Source: Akkermansia muciniphila (GTDB taxonomy: Bacteria > Verrucomicrobiota > Verrucomicrobiia > Verrucomicrobiales > Akkermansiaceae). Taken from it: a stretch of DNA of 64,000 nucleotides. Shown in pieces: positions 51,098 through 59,200 of the stretch; the stretch's first letter is position 1, and each line of letters opens with the position of its first letter. The position numbers were made by a program, and so were the translations under genes. A model generated the notes under the pieces. The model made no database searches. It was given only the letters and a program-made list of their open reading frames with translations, and had not been told where the DNA came from. The stretch lies in assembly GCF_002884975.1 (NCBI RefSeq), contig NZ_PJKB01000001.1, forward strand, positions 124,001-188,000, in the 5' to 3' direction.

Positions 51098-51163
51098 TCA
51101 AAATTCTTCCCACCCTAAAATTTTCAGGGCGTCAATAAGCTCGGGTTCAAGATCAGTCGTCAT
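51098..51163 (-). CDS. 21-residue coupled open frame
   Basis: A tiny frame starting MTTDLEPELIDALKILG and ending WEEF. ATG overlaps the stop of the RHH gene (ATGA) and its stop is 4 bp from the next start, so it fills the gap in the early operon. It could be a micropeptide or a coupling device. Confidence 0.4.
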   Translation of the reverse strand: MTTDLEPELIDALKILGWEEF

Positions 51164-51342
51164 GCCGCAGGCTTCTTGGGTTGGGTAGGTTCAACAGCTT
51201 CGTTTTCTTCTCGCATGCACTCCACGAGATAGAGCTTTAAGAATTCCGTGACGGGTTTTCCCGAAACTTTGGCGGCACGTTCTGCCTTTCTCACGATAGA
51301 GGGAGGCAAACCTAGGTTGGGTCGATTGGATGTAGCGTTCAT
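51160..51342 (-). CDS. Ribbon-helix-helix protein, first gene of early operon
   Basis: This 60-residue protein has an LGLPPSIVRKAERAAKVSGKPVTEFLKLYLVE core that fits a CopG/Arc-type ribbon-helix-helix. As the first early gene it may regulate the early promoter. ATG 51357 would add five residues. Confidence 0.6.
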   Translation of the reverse strand: MNATSNRPNLGLPPSIVRKAERAAKVSGKPVTEFLKLYLVECMREENEAVEPTQPKKPAA

Positions 51343-51379
51343 AGTTTGATGATGCATGGTGCTCTTGTATGGATTTATA

Positions 51380-51406
51380 ATTATGTATTTTTTACATATA
51401 TGTCAA
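51380..51406 (-). promoter_or_regulatory. Early promoter (minus strand)
   Basis: TTGACA at 51406-51401 and CATAAT at 51385-51380 with a 15-bp spacer, reading left into the early operon. Operator 1 covers the -10 and most of the spacer, so repressor binding would block it. Confidence 0.6.
51383..51397. promoter_or_regulatory. Operator 1
   Basis: ATGTA-TTTTT-TACAT, a perfect 15-bp inverted repeat over the -10 and spacer of the early promoter. Confidence 0.65.
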
Positions 51407-51414
51407 TCAAATTT

Positions 51415-51429
51415 GCGTAAAAAATACAT
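51415..51429. promoter_or_regulatory. Operator 2
   Basis: GCGTA-AAAAA-TACAT, one imperfect arm. It lies 32 bp centre to centre from operator 1, upstream of the early -35. Confidence 0.55.
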
Positions 51430-51449
51430 ACACTCTTAGAATAAATGTC

Positions 51450-51477
51450 TTGCAATTATGTAAGAATTACATATTCT
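51450..51477 (+). promoter_or_regulatory. Repressor promoter, predicted leaderless
   Basis: TTGCAA (51450-51455), 16 bp, TATTCT (51472-51477). Transcription would start at about 51484-51485, on the repressor ATG, so the message would have no leader, as in the lambda cI transcript from PRM. Confidence 0.5.
51458..51472. promoter_or_regulatory. Operator 3
   Basis: ATGTA-AGAAT-TACAT, a perfect inverted repeat, 43 bp from operator 2, inside the spacer of the repressor promoter, suggesting autoregulation. Confidence 0.65.
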
Positions 51478-51484
51478 ATTCCCT

Positions 51485-51910
51485 ATGCCGACAAAGGAAG
51501 AGATCAAAGAATGGTTGAAAGAAATTGGCAAAGACCGTTTCTGGCTCGCTCAAGAATGTGGTGTAACTAAACCATCGGTAGATGGATGGTTTACAACACG
51601 GGGGAATGTGCCTGCAAAAGCACTGTTGGTTATTCAGCAGCTCATGGACGCCGCGCCCAAAAAGGAAGAGTGTGGAGAGGATCAAGAACCTGACGTAATT
51701 ACGTCCCTGGACTTTTCCGATGAAGAAATGGAAGTAGTTCGAAGATTTCAGAAAAACTTCCCTGGAATTGACTTGGAAAACTATCTGCGTAACAAGGTAA
51801 TTGAACTCTGCGCGGGTCTGGATAAACAGAATAAGTTTCTCATAGAGCGTGATGAAACTACTTCCAAGGTCGCCGAAGACTCGGCTGAATACGGGAATCC
51901 TACGAAGTAG
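51485..51910 (+). CDS. Putative phage repressor (HTH)
   Basis: This is a 141-residue protein. The N-terminal HTH (DRFWLAQECGVTKPSVDGWF) is followed by an acidic linker and a helical C-terminal region (FSDEEMEVVRRFQKNFPGIDLENYL), with no RecA-cleavage (LexA-type S24) domain. It is the only gene of the control region on the plus strand, divergent from the early operon, with three operators between. It is therefore the best candidate for the lysogeny repressor; how it would be induced without a self-cleaving domain is open. Confidence 0.68.
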   Translation: MPTKEEIKEWLKEIGKDRFWLAQECGVTKPSVDGWFTTRGNVPAKALLVIQQLMDAAPKKEECGEDQEPDVITSLDFSDEEMEVVRRFQKNFPGIDLENYLRNKVIELCAGLDKQNKFLIERDETTSKVAEDSAEYGNPTK

Positions 51911-51964
51911 GTATGGCGGACTGTTGACGACCCGAATCTCCTGCACTCCACCTGGAGTTTGAAT

Positions 51965-52117
51965 GGAGGTGGTGAACCACCTTGGAGCAAAAAAAACTAC
52001 TTGCCCGGAAATAAATCTCTGCTCTTTCCGCACACGTAGTTTTATCCGCTCAAACAAATTGATAGGAATGTTAACGGTTATTTGTTTTTTCTCGTATTTC
52101 TCTAGCAATGTTTTCAT
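51965..52117 (-). pseudogene. Degenerate second ribbon-helix-helix gene
   Basis: A frame starting MKTLLEKYEKKQITVNIPIN overlaps the end of the RHH gene at 52071 in another frame. Its KKQITVNIPINLFERIK segment is clearly similar to KKQISVWIPIVLFKKFQ of that gene, so the two are tandem paralogues. After about 35 residues the similarity is lost, and the frame continues antisense to the repressor, so it is probably a truncated remnant. An AGGTGGT-GA-ACCACCT palindrome lies at its 3' end. Confidence 0.4.
51968..51981. promoter_or_regulatory. GGTGGT-N2-ACCACC palindrome, copy 2
   Basis: The arms extend by one base pair (AGGTGGT-GA-ACCACCT). It lies between the repressor 3' end and the RHH genes; see copy 1. 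Confidence 0.45.
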
Positions 52118-52286
52118 AGTCTTCTGGTGTGAGATTTACGTGTTGAGTTTGCTGCACTAAGTAAGCCGTGAGTATTTCCGTCATGGTCATGCCCAGTTCA
52201 TGTGCTCTTTTTTGAAATTTTTTGAAGAGGACAATCGGTATCCATACAGAAATCTGCTTTTTATCTATCTTCCGCTGGCTTGGCAT
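52071..52286 (-). CDS. Ribbon-helix-helix regulator
   Basis: This is a 71-residue protein: a basic start (MPSQRKIDKKQ), strand QISVWIPI, helix VLFKKFQKRAHELG, turn, helix TMTEILTAYLVQQ, then a charged tail. This is a complete Arc/CopG-type DNA-binding fold that acts as a dimer. The palindrome GGTGGTTAACCACC 16 bp upstream of the start is a likely operator. The open frame extends to 52508 but without a protein-like sequence. Confidence 0.65.
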   Translation of the reverse strand: MPSQRKIDKKQISVWIPIVLFKKFQKRAHELGMTMTEILTAYLVQQTQHVNLTPEDYENIAREIREKTNNR

Positions 52287-52301
52287 GGACGTACTATGTT
52301 C

Positions 52302-52315
52302 GGTGGTTAACCACC
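52302..52315. promoter_or_regulatory. GGTGGT-N2-ACCACC palindrome, copy 1
   Basis: A perfect 14-bp palindrome 16 bp upstream of the RHH start. A second copy (51968-51981) with GA in the centre lies on the other side of the RHH genes. Confidence 0.5.
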
Positions 52316-52543
52316 AGTCAACACTAATTTTCATTTTTTCTGCATGTTTTCCATTCAAAAGTCGTCTACCATCATCTTCAATGTTTCTGTTATTGTTGAC
52401 AGTAAGCGCATAATGCAAATAGACTGTTACATACACTTCGACTCTTTCTGAAGAGCACGCGGGAGGATAATCCTTGCTGGAGATTCTGTCGTGGTTTCTT
52501 ATTTTCATGATATGGCTTTCATAAATAATTAGTGTCCCTTTCT

Positions 52544-52579
52544 GTTAGATTATTTGTTAGATAGTTTGTTAGATTATTA
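52544..52579. repeat. Three tandem 12-bp repeats
   Basis: GTTAGATTATTT, GTTAGATAGTTT and GTTAGATTATTA in direct succession in an AT-rich, gene-free region. They could be protein-binding iterons or a regulator site. Confidence 0.55.
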
Positions 52580-52649
52580 TTTTTAATAGCTTTATTAAGT
52601 TTAATATTATTGAGTTATAAAAATAAAAATGATTCTTAATTGCATTAAA

Positions 52650-52766
52650 AAACATTTAACAAAGCACGTCCTCTCAATCCAGAATTTGGCGACATCGAAC
52701 CAATGGATGGCGGGAAGATATCCGGCGTGGACGTGGAGACCCTCGAAAAGTGGGAAAAGGCGTAAA
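52650..52766 (+). pseudogene. Orphan 3' end of a coding sequence
   Basis: A 38-codon frame with no ATG near its beginning ends in GKISGVDVETLEKWEKA and a stop. It is GC-rich and uses host-like codons while its surroundings are AT-rich, so it looks like the C-terminal remnant of a gene whose 5' part was lost. I cannot name the family. An internal ATG at 52704 would leave only 20 residues. Confidence 0.4.
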
Positions 52767-52807
52767 TACCGAAATAATGATAAACGTGTTTCAATTTGTA
52801 TCTTTTG

Positions 52808-52874
52808 TGGTATAATACACGCCTTTACGTTAGAATGCTTCGCCCCTTGGCCTTCGGGCCAGGGGGGCTTTTTT
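52808..52874 (+). ncRNA. Candidate small RNA with its own promoter and terminator
   Basis: An extended -10 (TGGTATAAT, TATAAT at 52811-52816) is followed about 7 bp later by a stretch of roughly 50 nt that ends in a strong terminator: GCCCCTTGGCC (52842-52852), UUCG loop, GGCCAGGGGGGC, then TTTTTT. The transcript would be about 52 nt (52823-52874) with no open frame. It could also be an attenuated leader of the membrane-protein gene at 52917. Confidence 0.45.
52842..52874 (+). terminator. Strong intrinsic terminator
   Basis: A stem of about 10 bp with UUCG tetraloop, followed by TTTTTTA. See the small RNA candidate. Confidence 0.85.
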
Positions 52875-52916
52875 ATTGTCTTTCTCCATAAAAAGACATA
52901 GTTTTCTGGCGTGACT

Positions 52917-53231
52917 ATGAACAGAAGTGACTCCTCGGCAGAAAAAAAGGGGCCTGGTTGGCTCGCATCATGTGGAATCTTTACTATCGTTTGGTTCCTG
53001 GTATTGACTTCTTGGTTTATCTTTCAGAGTTTCAGTGGTTTCACTACACTCCCTTCATATGCAAGTCTTCTGTTTGACCGATTCCGATATATTCATAATG
53101 ATATAGATACTGAAACACTTATTTTCCTGAATTTTCTGAATCTTGTAGGATACCTGATTCTTGTCTTACTGCCTACTTTCCTTATTCAAAAAGGCATCAT
53201 AAAATTATTTTGGAGAAAACACTCCAATTAA
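52917..53231 (+). CDS. Two-TM membrane protein, moron candidate
   Basis: This 104-residue protein has two TM helices (about 18-39, CGIFTIVWFLVLTSWFIFQSF, and 70-90, NLVGYLILVLLPTFL). It is AT-rich, lies on the plus strand opposite to the phage operons and 43 bp behind a terminator. Such prophage membrane genes often affect the host envelope or exclude other phages; nothing here proves it. A GTG at 52911 could add two residues. It converges with the giant gene, 9 bp apart. Confidence 0.6.
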   Translation: MNRSDSSAEKKGPGWLASCGIFTIVWFLVLTSWFIFQSFSGFTTLPSYASLLFDRFRYIHNDIDTETLIFLNFLNLVGYLILVLLPTFLIQKGIIKLFWRKHSN

Positions 53232-53240
53232 AGGCTTTAG

Positions 53241-56200
53241 TTACTTCCGGTTCCCGGTCCACTTATCCCAATCCGTGCCGTTCTCCTGCACGCTCCTGAC
53301 TGTCTTCAGGGCAAACTCCGTCACGTTCAGCAACGCCGCCATCGTCAGGGCAGCCCCTACCGCGGCGGCGCCCCCCTTGGTAGTCCGCGGAGAAAACGCC
53401 ACCGTCCCCGCCGCCGCAGTACGTAAAAGCTCGTGGAAGGAAAGGGCATCATCCTCCCAGGGGCGCTCCTTGCCGTCAAACACCTTCCAGGCGTTGGAAA
53501 ACGCCTTGCCTATATCCGCCGCATTGGAAAACGGCACCAGCAAATTATTCCCCGGCATGAAGGCATTATACCCGCACAGCTTCGCAATCTGCCTCATGCC
53601 CTCACCGGCAAGCCCGCTCACTACGGGAATCCCCATCACGGGCCCCATCACCACATCAAACAGGGCATGCCACCACTCCCGCTTCCGGCGGCGCTTCTCG
53701 TCGTCGGTCATGAAATTCAGCAAGCCGTTCAGGATCGCAAGCACCATCCCGTGAGAAACCCACATCAGCCCGGCCTTCCCCCATTGCCCGCTGCGGGCCA
53801 GGGAAAACACATTGCCAATCGTATTGATGGACTCGCCGCCCAGGAACAACATGCCCGCCTGCATCCAGGTCCGGTGCTGCGCGGCCAGGGACTTCTGTAG
53901 CTGCGTCATCGGCTGCCCCTTGCGGGACAGGGAGCACCGCACCTCCGCCATAGCCACAGCATCAAGCTCGGCCTCCGTGGCATCCGGCGTCTCACGCTTC
54001 GCCTTACGGTAAACCGCATCATACAGGATAGCCGCGGAAATAGCATTCCCCTTCATATCCACCCGTTCCAGCAAATCCATCCCCTCACGGTTCCAGCGTT
54101 CCAGGCGGGACACCCGGCGCCCGGCCTCGTCGGCGCCCATGGCGGCCAGCGTGGCGCTGAACTGCGTCTTATCTCGGCTGTCCAGCTCCGGCAGGGCCTC
54201 TATCTCGCTCACAGGCATCACCAACTTGCCGGCGTGATACCGGCGGACGGCTCCAAGCCACTCGGCAAGGTTGATCTCGTCGCTGGCATACATCGCGTTA
54301 ATCACCGTCGTAGCCTGCTTGGTCAGCGTCCCCACGCGCCCGGACAGCAGCACCCGCGCCGCCGCTCCGGAAAGCCGGTTCATCAGGCGGTTCATATCCA
54401 GGTGCCCGCGAATGCTCTCCGCCCCGGCCCGGTCAAACGCATCCGCCCAGGCCATCAGCTTGCCCACGGCATCCCGCCCCAGCAGCACCTCCAGGCTCCG
54501 GCCCGCCTCACCGGACTCACCCCTGAAATTCAGAAGGGCCCGCAGGTCGCGGCTGATCTCGGAGCCGTACAGGTAAAGGTCCTGCTCGGTCATGGCTGCC
54601 ATGAACGCTGTGCAAACGTCCATCTCCAAATCCAGGTGGGCCTTATGCTTCCGGCGGGCGTGAATCATCCCGTACTTCCCACCCGTGGCCGCCTCCCCGT
54701 AGGAAGCCGCATCGGCAATCGACTTATCAATCGCCTCCATCGTCACGTCAAAAAACGCCCGGAAATAATTCTCCGTCAGGGGAAACGGCGTGCCGTAGCG
54801 CCGCTCGGTCATCTCCTGCACCTGCCCGCTGCGCTCATTCAGCTTCTCCCTCAACTGGTAGGCAACCCGCATCACCTCGTCACCGGCAAACTCGCGTAAC
54901 TGGTCCATCACCGCGGCGTCAAACCCGCGCTCTGCTAGGGCCTCGGTATAATCCGCCTGCTCGGACAGCAGCACCAGATACGCCGCCTCCATCCGGGAAA
55001 GGCCATCCAGCCGGTAGCTCTTCGGCTCATACCCCTCCTTGGCATACTTCGTCCTGGAGCGCAGCATCTCCGCCCGCTCCCTCACAAAAACCTCCTGCTC
55101 CCCGTACCGCTCCCACTCCTTCTGCGTAAACACACTCTCCATGTGTTTCAACGCCTTCTCTGCCTGCTTGGCGGTAATCTCCTTGCGGCGGTGCCCAAAC
55201 AAGGCATTCACCTCCTTCTTCAACCCCTCGGAAAGCTTAAACTCCCTCAAATAAAGCTGCACCGCTTCCAGCCCGTGGGACTTCACCTTCCGGCGCAGCA
55301 GGTGAAGAAAACGTTCCCGGTACAGGGCGTTTGCCTTCTTGTTCCAATCCGGCTCCCGCTCCACAACGGTAATCCCCGTATCCTGCTTCACGCGCCCCTC
55401 ATAAATCCACTCGGCAATATCGTACCTGTCCGCGGACTCCGCGATCTCCGCCACGGTATTGTGTACAAAGCCCAGCATATCCTTCTCGCTTGCCTGTCGC
55501 TGTACGTTGAACCGCGCCGCCCGTTCCTCAAACTGGGCAGCAATCGCGGCGAACGGCTCCACGGAAGAAAGCGCCTGCATATACTGGTTAAAATTCATCA
55601 GGTAATCAAACAGGGAAAGAGGCTTCTTGGGCAGGGCCCGCAGCCGCGCCTTCCGGCGGAACTTCGCCATCCTGTTATCATCCAATTCCCCGGTTGCCTG
55701 CAGCACGGGGGCAGCCATGGCAGCAACCTCCAGCTTCTTCTTCTCCGCTGCATTCTCCCAGGCATGGCGGGACGTAGAGACAAACTCGCCCAGTGCCGCG
55801 CCGCACTTCTCGGCGGTATTCACGTCCATCCGCTCGTAACAGGCGTAAATCTCAAACTCCCGCTGTGTCACGGCCACTTCTTCCAGCTTCCCGTCAGCAT
55901 CGGGCAGCGTCACCTGGACCAGCGCATCGGGGGCCAGGTCCTCCCACCTCTTCCCCTCTTTGGCGTCCTCCGGGAAATTCTTCTGGAAAAACTCGTCGTA
56001 CTGGCTCTCGGTCATCTCCAGCAGGCGCATGCACTTCTCCAGCCTCCGGTGCGCTTCCGCATCCATCTTCCCCAGCATGGGCTTCCCCTTCGGATTCGTC
56101 CGCGGAGCCACGGATGCCACCACGCGGCGGATGCGGCCCAGCGTCCGGTCCTTCCGGTAGCGGTCAATCTGCTCCACCACGCGGGCCATGAACTTGCCAA

Positions 56201-59200
56201 CAAGGCGGTACACCTTCTTTTCCCCGTACTCTTCCAGGAACTCCGCGCCATTCTCCATAAAAAACTCCCACCGGCGCTTATCCAGTTCCGCGGCCTTCTC
56301 CCCGGCTTCGGCAAATTTCGCCTCCTCCTCAAACTCCTTCATCTTGTTCTCCCACACGGGGCCCAGCGTCTCGTCTTGCTCCACATACAACCAGAAATGC
56401 TTCATCACGCTTCCCGTCATAATCTCCGGCCACTTCTCCATGGGAATCGCGCCCAGCGCGCTGGCAAGCGCCTCGTCGGGAGCCATCTTCCCGCTATTGC
56501 CATAAAGCAGGGAAAACACATTCAGCCAAATCTTGTACGGTTCCAGGCCGAATCCGTAAGTGTTGGGAAGAAACCGCTCCACCGTGGAAATCAACTCCTG
56601 CGCCTCCGCCAGCAGCTCAAGGCCGCGCTCCCTGTCTCCGGTCTCGTACAGGTTCAGCTTATTCACAGACCGCTGCGTAGCGGCCCGCATCTTGAACACC
56701 ATCTCGTCGTAAAGCCAATCCCCGTTCGGAGCCAGAACCTTGTGGGCCATCCGGCCAAACCGTCCGGCTCCGAACGTAATGCCGCCAAGCTCGGTGATAT
56801 TCCCGGTCAGCGGAATGGAAAACATCGGGGCTTCCAGCAGGCGGAACCCGTTCAGGCCGCTCATGACCACGCCTTCGCTGTTCCTGTTGAAGCTGCCAGC
56901 CAGACGGGCTTCCTGTTCCCCGTGGGAAAAGATGTACACAAATGGAGGCTGCAAGGTTCCCTCTTCCAGCTCCCGCTTCATCCGTTCCAGGCGGGGAAGG
57001 GCCTTCTTCGCCCAATCGTCATCCCGGCCCTTTAACTGCTTCATGCTTTCCCCCAAATAAGCAAGCGCCTGTTTCCGGTTCATGCCTCCGGCACCCAGGG
57101 CAAACCCTTCATACCCCTGGATCACGTGCTGTACCTCGTGCAATATCGTATCCAGCACCATGCCGGGAGCCGCGTTCTTCCCGCCGCGGGCCAGATTGAC
57201 GGCAATATAATTCTCCCGCGGATCGGTAAACCCTCCCGTGTTGCTCTTGCTGTCCCGGTAAAAATCCACGCGCAGCTTCCGCAGCTCCGGGTAGGCCCGG
57301 AACAATTCCGGGAAATCCAGGGCCGCGGCCAGGGAAACATTCACATGGCCTCCTTCGCTCACCCCCATGCGCTCCTTCTTCAGCCGTACCCCGCGGGAGT
57401 CGATGATCGCCTTCCGCTTGCCATCCGCCGGGTCCGTGTAGGACAGGCCGTTGTTATGGTAATCCAGGAAGGATTCCGCTTTCTCGCCAATGATGGAGAA
57501 AGTCGCCGTCGGGTCCGAGTAGTCTTTCCACTCTCCCCCTGTGCTCTCATCAGCAAATTCCGTGATCTTGATGTCATTCTCGTCAAAAATCACATAGTTA
57601 TACGTCTGTTGCAACTTTCCGCGGGATAGTCTGTCTGCGTATTTAATCCCTTTGATTCCGGCCTCCAGCAAAGCCAGACTCGCCTCCTTTTTAGCATCCT
57701 GTTTAGTATCATCGCCTCCATCCCAGAAAGCGTCAACCAGCGCGAAATAAATACCCTTGCCGCTTACATCCTCTCCACGGGAACCGGCCACATCCCTGGC
57801 ATATTCAACGGCGTACCTCACCGAATCAACCGGAGAGGAACTCAACAACTCTTCAACGTCGCGTTCCATGTACTCCCAGCCCAGCAAACTACCCTCATCA
57901 ACATTCAGTTCTACTCGGTAGTTGGACGGACTGCCGGCGGCAACTTCTATTTCATCCAGATGGTCAACCAAAAACTGACAAACTACATTTTCTGCATCGT
58001 TCAGGTTCTTCGTATCGGGGTAATTTTTCGTATAATTCTCATTAACGCGTATATCCTCCCTCAATTTATCCTTAATGGCATCTATCTTCTTCTTGTCTCC
58101 TCTGGCATCAGATAAATTGCCAAGAACGGCATACACCGTATCTAGTGCACCATCCATAACTACACGACTGACATTCTCTGGAAGTTTGATTCTATCGCGT
58201 AATCCTCGTGCCATATCATCCACGTTGGAAGTCTCCAAATCCTTGAACCTCCATGTCGCCACATACTGCGCAAACTGGTTCATGTAGGCTTTATTTACTT
58301 CCTGATTCTCTGCAAAATACAGCCCCCATCCATACGTCTGTGCTCCCTCGCCATTCCCTATTTCCTCCGTGGTGAACTTCCGGAAAGAATGAGGGGAGGC
58401 ATGCAGGGCGGTAATGGAAAACGTCACGCCCGGTTCCGTGATGACAGCATTGCCCGCCTCAAAATGGCCGGACTTGAACAAGCCCTGTTCCTGTGCCGAG
58501 GCAATGGAAAACGTAATATCCGGGTTATTCGGATCATACGTTCCCCGGTTGTCCGTGGAGGACTTGATTTGCGTAGGGTCAAACACCTTATACTCAAAAA
58601 CATTTCCGTCCTCTTCTTCGATGACACCATCATAACCCCTTGACTGGAGCCATTCTCTGATTTTGACACCTGCATCATCCGTCGCCCCTAACCGTATGCC
58701 CGGCTCAACGTAGGCAGTCTTATAATCAGCAGGAGCCACAATTTTCAAGAACACAGCATGCTCGTACGGTCCGTACTCTTTGTATGGGTCGGCATGCGGA
58801 GCAAAACACACACTTTCAATATCCATTGACTTGCGTGAGAATTCTCGGCTCAACACTCTTCTGCGTTTGCCGCTGTTATGGTACACCACTTTCGGTTCCC
58901 CGTTCTCGTCAACCACCTTGGACACGTTCTCTTCCTCCCTCTTGACATCTTCGGCGCGCAGGGCTAGTATGCTTCTGGAAGCTTGGGGCGTGCCTCCTTC
59001 AGTGGAGGTCTTGAACACGTCTTCGAGCTTCTTTTTTATCTCCACTTCATGCAGGTAAAAACCCTGCCTGTTGGAGCGTTGTTCCACAACAACCTCACAA
59101 ATATACTCCAAGTCCTTGATCGTGACAGGAGCGGCAATCACCGCCGTATCGTAACCGCGTCCCTTCCAATTCTCCTGACGGTCGAACACAATGCCGTTCC

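Noticed and set aside
51476..52117. 213-codon minus-strand frame
   Set aside because: Only the first about 35 residues look like an RHH protein; the rest is antisense to the repressor, so the full-length frame is not accepted.
52629..52901. 90-codon plus-strand frame over the small-RNA candidate
   Set aside because: It reads straight through the terminator stem, and its sequence looks random.
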